This document shows, one piece after another, positions 22,064-34,135 of a stretch of DNA of 64,000 nt (positions within the stretch are counted from its first letter, which is position 1; each line of letters begins with the position of its first letter). The stretch spans positions 1,984,001-2,048,000 of the forward strand of contig JBBELK010000001.1 of the NCBI GenBank assembly GCA_037783545.1. Direction: 5' to 3'. The notes beneath the pieces were generated by a model, which made no database searches, was not told the DNA's origin, and saw nothing but the letters and a program-made list of their open reading frames with translations. Made by a program: the position numbers and the translations under genes. The DNA comes from Henricia sp. BOLD:AAB3569. Lineage: Eukaryota > Echinodermata > Asteroidea > Spinulosida > Echinasteridae.

Positions 22064-22634
22064 AGGGCCCCTTATTTAGGATTTGTATCAATGAAATTTA
22101 TGCTTTAAAACCACTTTACTCAGTTAAAGTCATAAAAATCCTATTTGGAGCTTGCTTTGGGGGTTAAAACAAAGGTTTTTAGTTTTTATGCTAATGAATA
22201 TGCATATTCATGACCAAGGTCACGATGTCACAAGAGGCAAACACAGGAAAATCACATTCAACTGTGCACAAAAGATTCCACTTTTTTCTCAATTTTCCTG
22301 AAACTTTTGTAATCCATGGCTGTTTGAGTTTGTTTTACATGTTGCCTGCTGTAAGCCATGACTAAATTGGGGGTAGAAACTGCAGCAATTTGCCACAAGT
22401 CCAACTTGAAGTCTTATGTTTTTTCTTAACTTTTCCCTTCTGTCTTCCTTATTTGATGCACTCAAAACAGCGCCCTCTGTCTGTGATTTATTGCAATGAA
22501 ATCTTCAAAGTTGAAAAATGCCACCTTTTATTGATTTTACATTCAAACGAACAATAGTATGTCTTGCTGAACAAGTAATCCGTCATTATAAAGCAAAGCT
22601 TAGGCACAAAGTTGTTTAGGATGTCACAGGCCCT
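22064..22634. mobile_element. TTAA element, family T2, second copy
   Basis: 571 bp between TTAA (22,060-22,063) and TTAA (22,635-22,638), directly abutting the preceding T1 element through a shared TTAA. It is inverted relative to 3,927-4,460 and carries an extra piece at its left end. The empty site is 7,301-7,304. Confidence 0.87.
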
Positions 22635-22763
22635 TTAAATAGCACTAAGCATAATACGACATGCATTTATTTTTAGGAGCGCATAACCGTTAATTTTCAA
22701 AAGAGTGTATAACAATTTCGAAAAGGGTTATTCCATATTTTGCAAATAAAACACATGCCCATT

Positions 22764-22977
22764 ATAGCATCAAAATTCAAATTCAAACCTTGTCTGCATC
22801 ATCGTACGTAAAATAAACACGCGACGGAACACTGTCCACAAATCGTACCCGACGATTAACGATAACGTCCGGACGACCGGGCGTGCATTCGGGTAACTTC
22901 GGGAACCTTTGGAAAAAGGAGGAATTTCTCCTGTTTCAAAATGGCGGAATTGGCGGTTTAGTTGCCGGACAACGCAC
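22764..22977. repeat. Right arm of the large foldback, segment copy 2
   Basis: Nearly identical to about 8,254-8,458, reading from TAGCATCAAAATTC to GTTGCCGGAC. The 810-bp TA element just left of it in copy 1 is absent. Confidence 0.8.
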
Positions 22978-23299
22978 CATTTCACTGCTGGTAAAGAGAC
23001 TAAAGTTCCCCGTACAGATGAGTGTGCATGTACTATAGATTGTGTACGTACGTACATACTGTACATGTATTATAATAAGATAAATTTCATGATTGATTAG
23101 AAAGGGGAAAAAAATGCATACATATTAAAATATCAGCCAAAGGATCAGTGCATGTTTTTTTTATGTTGAATGAATTGTGAAATATTTTCCAAAAGTATGT
23201 ATCAGCCCATATTATTAGCTTAAAGCTAATTAAGGCATTTCCTTCCTCCATGTACATGTATAAGGTAACTCTGTTTCCAAAACTTTTTTTCTTCTTTCC

Positions 23300-23478
23300 C
23301 TTGAAACACGTTTCGATCGTTCTTTTGAAACGCGTTTTAATCGTTCTTTCGAAACGCGCGTTTCGATCGTTCTATCGAAATGTTTCGATGTTCTTTCGAA
23401 ACGCGCGTTTCGATCGTTCTTTCGAAACGACGTATTGGTCGTTCTTTCGAAACGACGTTTCGATCGTTCTCTCAAAAC
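23300..23478. repeat. GAAACGCGTTTCGATCGTTC tandem repeat, copy 2
   Basis: Same imperfect units of roughly 24 bp as 8,785-8,965, with a few substitutions. Open frames across it are repeat artefacts. Confidence 0.8.
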
Positions 23479-23641
23479 ACTTTTTGATTGTTTTTTTTAA
23501 CACTATAATTTGCCCCTTGAAGTACATTTTGTTACCTAAAGTCACTTTTCAAACGTTCCCTCTAACACTTTTTCAATCACTTCTTCTAAATACTCCGAAA
23601 ATTATAAAGTTGAGAATTGTAAACAGTCCACAGCAATTGGG

Positions 23642-24060
23642 TCAGACACGACATTTTTGACAAACAGACTGTGTACGACCAGCCATGTAAGATAAAAACC
23701 ACTGAAGTGCTGTTCCGCTTATTCCATAAAGTTTCTCAAAACGAGCAATCAACTGCTTGTGGTCAATCGTATCGAACTCTGCACTGAAGTCCAACAATAC
23801 TAGAAGAGCTTCATTACGCTTATCAAGAGCCGTCAGAATGTCACTCTGCACACGCAACAATGCAGTCTCTGTACTGTGGAAAGGTATGCAGATTGCACTG
23901 AAGCGTGAAGTTGGTTAGCAGTGAGATACGACTGTAGCTGGTTGACGGCAACTTTCTCAATCGCCTTCCCATGAATGGCAGATTAGAAATTGGGCGGTAA
24001 TTGAGGAAGCATTCGGTATCCAGACCTGGTTTCTTCAACAGTGGAATTACATGCGCATGC
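23642..24060 (-). pseudogene. LINE reverse-transcriptase fragment, copy 2
   Basis: Peptides in order: [65 protein letters not shown]. This is the N-terminal half of a Jockey/CR1-like reverse transcriptase with at least one frameshift, ending before YADD. It is better preserved than the copy at 9,078-9,480. Confidence 0.82.
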
Positions 24061-24064
24061 TTAA

Positions 24065-24877
24065 AGGAACACACCTTTCTTTGTTGGGCTATAAATAGAC
24101 CCATACATTATTCTGAAGCGCTTTCGACAGTAAATCAGATATATCCTGAAAAGACGCCGTCCAATTTGGCCGTTTTTGAGCACTTTTGAAAAATTCAAGG
24201 TCACGTGACTTTTCGGAACCAAATTCTGGTTCCGAAAAGTCACGTGGTCTTGTGAGTTAGTTGTATTTCCAGCCGTATAAAAGTTTGTTACTGCACAACT
24301 GCACCAAATTCAACTCTGATTTTCCCCCAATATTTATAAGTAATTGACAAAAGAGAGACTATTTATACAGGTACGAAACAGAGTTAAACATAAGTGTAAA
24401 AATTCGAACATAACTGTTTGTTTCGAGAGTCCGGAAAACGGGAGCGAGCGCGTGCTACGGCAGGCTACCGTGGAGTGTAGGATATTTGCCCCGTGCAGCA
24501 CGGCAAATAGCCCGAGTGAACACACGACCGGGTGTGTTGCTTCGTGTACGTTCGTGAGGAAAAAACATGATGCCAACTCCTCAAAAGAAAACGGAAATTC
24601 CTTTTCGGTCGTCCGGGCCGTCCAGTGAAATCGTGAGCAGAAAATTTGAGATATCCTGAGCAGGAGAAGAGCGAATCGTCTTTGACAAAGTCGTGAGGCT
24701 CGCGCGTAGTTGCAACGGCTGGTAAAGCGTATAGCCCGTCTTTTGACCGTTTTTGTTAATTTTGCACATCTTTAGTAAATTACGGGATATTTTGATGATC
24801 TTTTTTCACAACGACCATCAAAAAAGTATTGTCAATGCTCCTACATCACTAATCATGTAAACAGTAGGCAGGTGTGA
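24065..24877. mobile_element. TTAA element splitting the LINE, copy 2
   Basis: Begins AGGAACACACC after TTAA (24,061-24,064) and ends near GGTGTGA. The LINE protein is continuous across it (GIFPIAL before, [11 protein letters not shown] after), so it is an insertion in LINE coding DNA. Its right end lacks the expected mirror of the left end. Confidence 0.65.
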
Positions 24878-24883
24878 GGGCTA

Positions 24884-25685
24884 TGGGGAAAATACCAAAA
24901 CATAAGGAAGAATTTACAATCTTAGTGATAATAGGAAGAAGATCATGAATGCACATTTTCAGAACGTTGCCTGGGAGTGGATCTAGCAAGCATGACTTAA
25001 TAGGTCTAGATTTAATGGCACTAAGAACCTCCTCTTTAGAGACTTCGGAGAAACAACTGAAGGTACTGGAACATGACTCATTCAGTTTAACAGAGAGGGG
25101 CCCACTAATAGTGACATGCTGCCCATCACGAAGTTTAACTCCGCAAAACTGTCGGCCAGATCTTTAGGGCAACTGTGCGCAGGTAATGCTTGCGAATCCT
25201 TTGGAGACGACAGATTATTGACTACACGGAAAAGGTCACGTTGATCAGATTTTGTAATTTGATCACTATGGTACTCTGTCTTTGCTTTGACAGGAATAGA
25301 GTTATACTTGATACATTGCTCCCTATAGGATTCTCTATCCCGTAAGCCCACTTTGTATCCACTTGCGCTCAAGGCGCCTGCGTTCTTTTTTCTCTGCACG
25401 CAGGACCTCCGAGTACCATGGAGCATGAGGACGAAGGACAACGGTCCGATTGACCAGAGGAGCATGGTCTTCAAGAACCTGAAACAGAGTATCGTTAAAA
25501 TAAGTGACAGTCCAATTAAGGTCAGCGTTTGAAGACAAAGAGAGGACAGCAGACCGAATATCTGAACAGAAATTGTCTCTGTTGATACTGGAGATTCTTC
25601 GAGACTTTAGACACATCTTAGTTGGTCCAGGGCGACAAATGTAGATAAGACACTTGACTGCACGGTGGTCAGAACAGAAAGCGCT
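24884..25685 (-). pseudogene. LINE fragment: endonuclease end to RT start
   Basis: The minus strand reads, 5' to 3': SDHRAVKCLIY (the SDH box ending the apurinic-like endonuclease), APWYSEVLRAEKKERRRLER, YREQCIKYNSI, SDQRDLFRVVNNL and EEVLSAIKSRPIKSCLLDPLP. This is the linker between endonuclease and reverse transcriptase in Jockey/CR1-type elements. Frameshifts break it into two ORFs (25,082-25,474 and 25,335-25,616). Segment copy 1 keeps only its last part. Confidence 0.8.
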
Positions 25686-25687
25686 TT

Positions 25688-25744
25688 AAAATAATGTAGG
25701 TCTATTTCGAGCCCAAAATAGCCCAACAAAGCCGGTGTGTCCCT
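25688..25744. repeat. Inverted end of the AGGGAACACC element beside the LINE
   Basis: The segment ending ATAGCCCAACAAAGCCGGTG TGTCCCT is the reverse complement of the left end seen at 9,823, 12,446, 24,065 and 31,730. It abuts the 5' truncation of the LINE. It may be the right end of a larger composite beginning at 24,065. Confidence 0.6.
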
Positions 25745-26303
25745 TCAAAAGGCCTATACACGAAAATACCATGCAGTGGAGTGTACTGGGGGCCGGTGGG
25801 CATTTTGGGTTTTCTCGTTTAGAAAAATATGCTTGATCTGATGCTTGATTGTCATCAAATCATGAAATGCTCCATATTCAATTTTTGTCTGCCAAAAAAA
25901 TAATACAAAAGCGGGCCTAAATCGTGCCTGGCATTCCAGGAAATCAGGAAAAAAAGTAGACACTCGTAAAATTGTACTATATTTAGATATTTGGCTCACA
26001 AATATGAGTAGACATAGGTTTAATTTTTTCATTAACGTCGTCATCACGTTGGGAATTTTACGCCTAACTGAACAAGGGCTATAGTTCTGTAAACAAAGCT
26101 AAAATTAACACGCGCATAAAAAGGGCAGATGCAAAACAGGATTAAAGGAGACGAGAGGTCAATTTGAAATGTCCTTTCTTTGCTTTTCAGAAAGTTTAGC
26201 TAGCCCCTCAGTCCTCTCACTTATGGCTCTTAAAATTAAAATGGCTCATATTAAATTAAGATGTACAGCTGTCATAACTTTTTAACTATAAACACTTTAT
26301 ATA
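25745..26303. other. Unassigned noncoding stretch
   Basis: Present only in segment copy 2, between the LINE-linked element end and the left end of the long-TIR composite. A 97-codon minus ORF (25,754-26,047) shows no recognisable domain. Nothing else noted. Confidence 0.45.
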
Positions 26304-26943
26304 AGGTGCGTCCACACTGAAGTGAATTGCGACGGAACGTCAACGTCAGCAGCGGTACCGCTGAAAGTTGTCGTTTCTCTGTGGACGTCCACACTACACT
26401 GTAAAGATTAAGTAGTCATTTTGCACCAAAAATTAGTCAAACTGAAAATAAAAATTAGTCTTTGAACACGTGACTAATTTTGCAATCTAAAAGACTAACT
26501 TGACCTTTTTTGACTAACCAATTTTAGGAAATAACTAATCTCAGTTTATGCAAAGACTAATGCCGATTTTTGTAAGACTAATTTGTTTGAAAGACTAATG
26601 AGATCACATCCAAATTACTAATCATGTTAGTCACCCGAGTTCCGGAAGACGAATTAAATTGCAAATGACTAATTCTATGACTAATTAATTCGCGAAATAC
26701 TAATTCCTTACAAAATTAGTCAGGCTTTGGAAGCTTCCAAAGTTTGACCTCCCTCCCTCTGAACACTGACGTTAAATATGTCTTTCTTTAAGAAAATGAG
26801 CACGGCTCCATTGTCAGCTGGAAACTGTTTTTGTTGTCGTATTTCAAGCCAAGAACACAAGACGAACATTTGCCCTTTTTGCAGCTGCTTTTGGCAGTTT
26901 GTGCACCAAGCGTGAGTCCGCGTCTTATCGCTGGGTGTATTCC

Positions 26944-29900
26944 TATGGGGCGCCGTTCGTCAACTAATTATTTAGGCGAATTATAGCATGTTTTTTCCAT
27001 GGTTTATCTTAATTCTGTGTAAATAATGCATTTGTGTCAAAGGCCGTTTATGGTTTACAAACAACTCGTTTCTTTACAAAACAGGAAATATACTTGTAGC
27101 TGTGCAAATTCATTATTTACAAATAATGAAAATTACCTCGGCGTTCCATACTTTATTAATGAAACCGACCAGTGTACATTTCAATGGTTTACAAACAAGA
27201 GAATTGTATCGTTCATAGACAATTCCATGGTTTATAAATAATGAATACTGCACATTGCTGCACGTTTTTCTGGTTTACAAATAATACCAAACTATCCAGT
27301 GCGCAATTAGGCCCTACATGGTTTATAAACCAAGAAACTTGCACCGGGGTCTGATTTTCTATGGTTTATAAATAATGAAAATTGGTTAGTGGACGTACAA
27401 TTCCATGGTTTATAAACAATCTAAACTGCGCCGTTCTAATCAATTTTGTGGATTCTGTGGTTTGTAAACAATTACAAATAGTCAATAGGCGTGCATTTTG
27501 ATGGTTTGTAAATAATTGAAAGTGATCGTTGGCTCACAATTTCATGGTTTATAAATAATGAAAATGAACTAGTTAGTGTGTCGCAAAATTTCATGGTTTA
27601 CAAACAGAAAAAAATAAAGCTTTATACACTTGTCTGTCGTTTGTAAAGGTTGACTATCGATAAAATAAGAAGTATTATGCACTCGGTACATCTCAAAATA
27701 CGATCATTGACGAAAAATTGAAGGGTTTGTAAATAATGAAAATGGACTAGTTAGTGTGTCGCAAAATTTCATGGTTTACAAACAGAGAAAATTAAAGCTT
27801 TATACACGTTTCTGTCGTTTGTAAAGGTTGACTATCGATAAAAAGAGAAGTATTATGCACTCGGTACATCTCAAAATACGATCATTGACGAAAAATTGAA
27901 GGGTTTGTAAACCATGAAAAACACGCTTCATAAACGTTTATTATAATCCAGTAACGTTGCGAGAGCAATGGGTGCGTTCAATTAGCTATCATCGAGTCAT
28001 AGGGGTGCTCGTTCATAGTGTGAACAGTCCGGCAGACCATGGGAACAAAGGTATTTATGTGTACAGCTCATCGAACGCCACGGCACAGCCTTCAGCGCGC
28101 GCGCGGGAAATTCCAGGTTCATTACCTGTCTAAACCTAGCCGCGTATTGGGCCCAAAATCCAGCCGCGGTCTCAGCCGCGGTTTCAGCCGCGGTCTTAAA
28201 ATCTCAAACGGATGTAGTAAAAGGTGATAGAATAATAATAATAATAACACATGCATTTGTAAAGCGCCATCTATCTATGTAAACATATTCTTATTTTTTA
28301 TTACACGAGTTCTGAGACTCTGGCAAAGAAATTGTTAAAATTCTCATAGAAATGTATTTCTTTTCACGGTGTTACCTAACTTAGTCATCTCTACCGGGCT
28401 GATTAAATTTTAAATGGTAATTTTAATTAATTAATTTTTAATTAATTTTAATTAATGAGGAGTCTCCATTTTTTACCCCAAAAGTGCCAAAAATTTAAAA
28501 GAAAACGTACACCACATAGTTTTAAAAATTAGCATTTGTATTACATACTAGTAATCCAATTAATCCGTTCATGGGGCAGATCAAATTTTGGAGGAAGCCA
28601 AATCGGTACACTAATTAGTGCTTAATTAAAGGGATAATAAGGAGTCTGGTTTCCACTAAAAAAGTGCCGAAAACTTAATACTGCTGACAAAATGGTCCCT
28701 TTAAAATAAAATGTACACCACATAGTTTGAAAAATTTGCATTTTTATTACATAATCCGTTTGAAACTATGTAGTGTACATTTTCTTTTAAAGGGACTATT
28801 TTGTAAGCAGTATTCAGTATTCGGCACTTTTGGGGTGGAAAATGGAGACTTCTCATTAGCCCTTTAATTAAGCACTAATTTGTGGACCGATTTGGCTTCC
28901 TCCAAAATTTGATCTGCCCCATGGACGGAACAAACGGAATATGTAATAAAAATGCAAATTTTTCAAACTATGTGGTGTACATTTACTTTTAAAGGGAAAT
29001 TTTGTCAGCAGTATTAAGTTTTCGACACTTTTATAGTGGAAACCAGACTCCTTATTAGCCATTTAATTAAGCACTAATTTGTGGACCGATTTGGCTTCAT
29101 CCAAAATTTGATGTGCCCCATTGACGGATCAAACAGATTATGTAATAAAAATGCTAATTTTTGAAACTATGTGGTGTACATTTTCTTTTAAAGTCACCAT
29201 TTTGTCGGCAGTATTAAGTTTTCGGCACTTTTGGGGTGGAAAATGGAGACTCCTCATTAATTAAAATTAATTAAAAATTAATTAATTAAAATTACCATTT
29301 AAAATTTAATCAGCCCGGTAGATGACTAAGTTAGGTAACACCGTGAAAAGAAATACATTTCTATGAGAATTTTAACAATTTCATTGCCAGAGTCTTAGAA
29401 CTCGTGTAATAAAAAATAAGATTTTATCACCTTTTACTACATCCGTTTGAAATTTTAAGACCGCGGCTGAGACCGCGGCTGGATTTTGGGCCCAATACGC
29501 GGCTAGGTTTAGTCGGGTAATGAACCTGGAATTTCCCGCGCGCGCGCTGAAGGCTGTGCAGTGGCGTTCGATGAGCTGTACACATAAATACCTTTGTTGC
29601 CATGGTCTGCCGGACTGTTCACACTATGAACGAGCACCCCCTATGACTCGATGATAGCTAATTGAACGCACCCATTGCTCTCGCAACGTTACTGGATTAT
29701 AATAAACGTTTATGAAGCGTGTTTTTCATGGTTTACAAACCCTTCAATTTTTCGTCAATTATCGTATTTTGAGATGTACCGAGTGCATAGTACTTCTCTT
29801 TTTATCGATAGTCAACCTTTACAAACGACAGAAACGTGTATAAAGCTTTAATTTTCTCTGTTTGTAAACCATGAAATTTTGCGACACACTAACTAGTCCA

Positions 29901-30692
29901 TTTTCATTATTTACAAACCCTTCAATTTTTCGTCAATGATCGTATTTTGAGATGTACCGAGTGCATAATACTTCTTATTTTATCGATAGTCAACCTTTAC
30001 AAACGACAGACAAGTGTATAAAGCTTTATTTTTTTCTGTTTGTAAACCATGAAATTTTGCGACACACTAACTAGTTCATTTTCATTATTTATAAACCATG
30101 AAATTGTGAGCCAACGATCACTTTCAATTATTTACAAACCATCAAAATGCACGCCTATTGACTATTTGTAATTGTTTACAAACCACAGAATCCACAAAAT
30201 TGATTAGAACGGCGCAGTTTAGATTGTTTATAAACCATGGAATTGTACGTCCACTAACCAATTTTCATTATTTATAAACCATAGAAAATCAGACCCCGGT
30301 GCAAGTTTCTTGGTTTATAAACCATGTAATTGCGCACTGGATAGTTTTGTATTATTTGTAAACCAGAAAAACGTGCAGCAATGTGCAGTATTCATTATTT
30401 ATAAACCATGGAATTGTCTATGAACGATACAATTCTCTTGTTTGTAAACCATTGAAATGTACACTGGTCGGTTTCATTAATAAAGTATGGAACGCCGAGG
30501 TAATTTTCATTATTTGTAAATAATGAATTTGCACAGCTACAAGTATATTTCCTGTTTTGTAAAGAATCGAGTTGTTTGTAAACCATAAACGGTCTTTGAC
30601 ACAAATGCATTATTTACACAGAATTAAGATAAACCATGGAAAAAACATGCTATAATTCGCCTAAATAATTAGTTGACGAACGGCGCCCCATA
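26944..30692. mobile_element. 3,749-bp foldback element with arrayed TGGTTTAYAAAY motif
   Basis: Ends TATGGGGCGCCGTTCGTCAA and TTGACGAACGGCGCCCCATA are exact inverted repeats. They are flanked by TATTCC at 26,938-26,943 and 30,693-30,698; copy 1 has one TATTCC at 11,408-11,413, the empty site. Nearly the whole element is two inverted arms of about 1.8 kb around 28,818. Each arm carries a palindrome-like word, TGGTTTATAAACCA or TGGTTTACAAATAATGAAAA, roughly every 60 bp over the outer kilobase. A 180-bp unit follows in two copies (27,553-27,910), then an AT-rich core. Mirror-image 71-codon ORFs in the arms are chance. No transposase is visible. The superfamily is not known to me. Confidence 0.88.
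27553..27910. repeat. Two-copy 180-bp direct repeat in the left foldback arm
   Basis: The segment from AATGAAAATGRACTAGTTAG through TTGACGAAAAATTGAAGGG occurs twice in tandem, with a few differences, and is mirrored in the right arm at about 29,726-30,085. It includes the TATCGATA and GGTTTACAAACAGA words. Confidence 0.78.
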
Positions 30693-30862
30693 TATTCCCA
30701 GCAAGAAAAATGATGTCGAAATGTCAGACTAATTTTTATTAGTCATTGCACAAATGTAATGACTAATCTTTCGACTGGGTGACTAAATAAATATTAATCA
30801 AATTATACCATGAAATTACTAATTGATTTTGGTCAAATGACTACTTATTTTTTTACAGTGCA

Positions 30863-31353
30863 GGGGCGTTCGAGATGCTTACACCGGGTAACACCAACTT
30901 ACACCGGAGCGTTCTTTTAGCCATCACGTGATACACGAGTCTGCCACCACTGCCCGAGCTCGCGGCTGGGTCTCTGGTGTAATGACGTCATCTAGTTACC
31001 GCGAGTAGTAAAACATGGCGGACAGTTTGGAATCGCGACGTGAGTCGAGTACATAGAAAAACACAGATTTATGACACAAAATAAAAGGGAATAGGGCTGT
31101 AATTAAATACGTTTTCCTTAATCAGTAGATGGCTGCGGGCATTGACAAAGTTTATTGCGGTACTTTAGGGCAACTGTTTTTGCGTAGCGCCGGCTTTATT
31201 TTTCATCGTGAGTCAAACGATAACAGCGTTTATAAAGCTCACCCGGCAACAACCTTTGACATGTGTTCCCAGAAACCCTGTGTCGTTCGTTTTGCATCTT
31301 CTGGAGGCTGAATTCCCCCGGTGTAAACCCCGTGTAAGCATCTCGAACGTCCC
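30863..31353. mobile_element. GGGGCGTTCGAGATGCTTAC element, copy 2
   Basis: Essentially identical to 11,578-12,068, including TGACGTCA, the short ATG frame and the 60-codon ORF (31,129-31,311). Identity here reflects the recent segmental duplication. Confidence 0.65.
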
Positions 31354-31729
31354 TATTGTGAACGTCAAAAATTAAGCGCGCCTAAAATACAACGGCAGCG
31401 GAACGGCAAAATGCTCGTGTGGACCGTACTATATGAACCCCGCACGTTTTCTTAAAGGCACAGGCTCGTCAGCAATGCGCGCGCGCCAAATTTGTGCCAA
31501 GGGGGATCCTAGCTCTTTAAGTACGGTCAACACGAGAGCATTTTGCCGTCGCGTTCCGCTGCCGTTAGATTGAGCGCGCGCCCAATTTTTGACGTTCAGT
31601 GTGGACGTCCACAGAAACGATAACGGTAGCCGTTAACGGCAAACGCCCAAAGTTGAAAAGTTTCAACTTTTAGCGGTACCGCTGACGTTGACGTTCCGTC
31701 GCAATCCACTGGAGTGGACGCACCCTTAA

Positions 31730-31905
31730 AGGGAACACCGGCTTTGTTGGGCTATTTTGGGCTCGAAATAGTCCTATACATTATTCTGAAGCGCTTTCCA
31801 GGGTAACTTAGAATTATTCTGAAAAGACGCAGTCAAATTTGGCAGTTAATGAGCATTTTGTTTAAAATTAAAGGTCACGTGACTTTTCGGAACCAGATTC
31901 TGTCT
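31730..31905. repeat. Fragment of the AGGGAACACCGGC element, copy 2
   Basis: Same as 12,446-12,620, following a TTAA at 31,726-31,729. Confidence 0.6.
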
Positions 31906-32214
31906 TTCCCAGGACGTAAAGGCTAATATTTGCATACCTCTCTCTGGTTGGTCAATTTGCTATGGATATTACATGTAGGCTAACAGTACATATATGCACC
32001 ACATACTCAGTGCAGTGTGTGGTACATGTACGTGCCTTCAGTACAATCATTATTTCTTTATATAGAAATGGCCAGAATCCCCCTTGCTCTTCACGAAAGA
32101 AAGCTCTGGGATCTTTAGAGTGCGTTAACATGTAATACCTAACACAATGGACCAACGGCTCATCCCTTCCGAAGGATGGACCAAGTGTGGTTGATAGCCT
32201 TGCCCAAGGGCACA

Positions 32215-32300
32215 GGTACCGCAGCCGGATTCGAACCCGCAACCCCAAGTTTCCACCCATGATTGCGAGTCAATGGCCCTAACCACTCGGCCACGGTACC
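32215..32300 (-). repeat. tRNA-like (Ser/Leu-type) sequence, copy 2
   Basis: Identical in layout to 12,966-13,051: A-box-like GTGGCCGAGTGGTT, B-box-like GGGTTCGAATCC and paired GGTACCG/CGGTACC ends. Probably a tRNA-derived SINE remnant. Confidence 0.55.
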
Positions 32301-32781
32301 CCACAAGAGAGGTATTTGGTACAAACCATAATAATAATAGGTATAGCGCATTTCAGAACCGACAGAACTCTCAGTGCGCTTTCTGCATTATTACCCCTGG
32401 TCATTGGGCTCAGTAGTACCTAGCTTCTCAACTCCCTGGGGAGTATGCAGTCCCGTGCAGCTTATAATCGCACAGGGACTAATCAAACACATCAGCTTTC
32501 ACTACCCTCACAGGTAATTTCCTCCTGGGTGGAGAGAGACAATTCGTGGCAAGGTGCCTTGCCCAAGGGCACACGAACGAGCCGGGGTGGGATTCAAACC
32601 CACGATCTGTAGATTCACCACTAGCGGTACGCAGGAGTTAGGGAGTGCGTTAAAGGGACACTGTTGCAAGAGGATGGCCTATTGAGGGCGCTAAAGACAC
32701 CGAAACTAGTCAGCGCTGACCTGAGGGATCATGCAAGGTGTGAGGAGTCAGGGCCAGGGGAAAACAAGGTATCGAGGTTAA

Positions 32782-33303
32782 AGGCCCAGTGTATCATTTG
32801 CAATGACCCCAAAAAGTAATCGACGAGTTTACAGGGGAAAAGTTCTGAAAGTAAAGATTTAATTAATAGCAACTAACCAATGAAAGGTTTTCGCTCAAAA
32901 TTATATAATTTTACCAGAAAATAATCCGTAAAGATTCAATTATTTAGATCGTTTGCAAACGATTTACCGGTACTTATTTTTGGTTCGCATCTCGCGGTCC
33001 AAAATGCATGGGCGCTGTGTACTCCGTGTGCGTGTTCCAACGCGATGCGTTTTTATAGATCGCGCGCGCACGCAGTATGAGCGCCACAGAGTGCATGACG
33101 CAAGCCACATAGTACCCGATCAACTGAGAACGAATATTTGAAACACCGCGCCAAGACCAGGAAAATGCATATGGTTTTCATTGTTTTTTTAAACGTGGTA
33201 CATTTGACAAAGCTGAAATTTCTTCGGATGAGTTTGTTGATGTCTTTCTTTTGATTTATAATGGTTTTATTCGCAGAATCGCTCAAAAACAGATCATCAG
33301 CCT
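32782..33303. mobile_element. TTAA element, family T1, segment copy 2
   Basis: 522 bp between TTAA (32,778-32,781) and TTAA (33,304-33,307), the duplicate of 13,533-14,054. Confidence 0.82.
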
Positions 33304-33663
33304 TTAAACACGTGTCGACCCATATCGAACGCCACCTTTACTTAGGTACAAACACATAAAGCGTATAGCCCAAAATTTGTCTTTTTTGTTAATTTTAAAC
33401 ATCTCTTGTTAATTACGTGACATTTTGATTTTTTTAGTGGATATAAGCTTGTGCCGGTATTTAAATTTATGACCGCGGTATATCGTCTGAGAAATATCGC
33501 GGTATGCGATATTGTTATATAAAATGAAACTTTTGTGGATACCGTGCATTTCTGATACTACTGTGCAGCACAGAGCCACGCGCGCTGGGCGCACACAAGC
33601 ACACGCGTACGGGCGCGTCGTGCATTGAGTGCGCGTGTGTTCTACGCGCGCAAGAGTACAGTA

Positions 33664-33968
33664 AGGCGCGTTCACACTATCGCAGAAATATCACACTTTT
33701 GCGCTGCGCTTACCGCATTGCATAAGCTCCCAATGACCGATTATTCCAAAATAGAAAATTCCACTCTGGTAGCTTTGGGGCTTCTCTGATACCTCATTGG
33801 CTGCGCGTTGGAAAGGTCAGCGCACCGCGGTCAAAGTTCAACAGATTTGAACTTTGACCCAGCTCAAAACGTTTTGCGCGTCGCGATAGGCCGCGCACAA
33901 GCGGCAAACCAGTTTGTGTACAAACCAATGGCACAGTGTGATTTTTCCGCGATAGTGTGAACGCCCCT
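33664..33968. mobile_element. TA-flanked MITE, copy 2
   Basis: Duplicate of 14,411-14,714, with TA at 33,662-33,663 and 33,969-33,970. Confidence 0.75.
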
Positions 33969-34135
33969 TAACAAACAATTGTACAACATTAACAAAAGCA
34001 TATGCAGTTGTAAACTACAGACAAAGATCTCGCGGAAATCTTTCAAAACAAAGCTTCATGTTATATAACAATAATAATAATATTGGATGTCTTTTCAGGT
34101 GATATACATGGGTCTTTCTATAAATTAGGGGTCCA

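Larger units (their letters stand above)
26397..30860. mobile_element. hAT-like GACTAAT element, copy 2 (split by foldback)
   Basis: Same element as 10,868-11,575: CACTGTAAA/TTTACAGTG ends and many GACTAAT words. It is interrupted at TATTCC by the foldback. The cysteine-rich ORF is at 26,778-26,915. Confidence 0.72.
26304..31726. mobile_element. Long-TIR composite element, complete copy
   Basis: Left end AGGTGCGTCCACACTG and right end GGAGTGGACGCACCCT are inverted repeats continuing through GACGGAACGTCAACGTCAGC and its complement. TA flanks both ends (26,302-26,303; 31,727-31,728). Nested inside are the GACTAAT element (26,397-30,860, itself split by the 3.75-kb foldback) and the GGGGCGTTCG element (30,863-31,353). 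Confidence 0.75.

Noticed and set aside
24065-25744. Single 1.68-kb transposon with both AGGGAACACC-type ends enclosing part of the LINE
   Set aside because: Possible, but the LINE protein is continuous across 24,065-24,877, which favours a shorter insertion and a separate end fragment at 25,688-25,744.
27026-27241. 71-codon ORF, mirrored at 30,395-30,610
   Set aside because: Lies in the inverted arms of the foldback element; the two ORFs are the same sequence seen from each arm. No domain.
27000-28000. CRISPR-like array from the regularly spaced TGGTTTAYAAAY words
   Set aside because: Eukaryotic context, irregular spacing, degenerate repeats and mirror-image arms; they are motifs of a foldback transposon.
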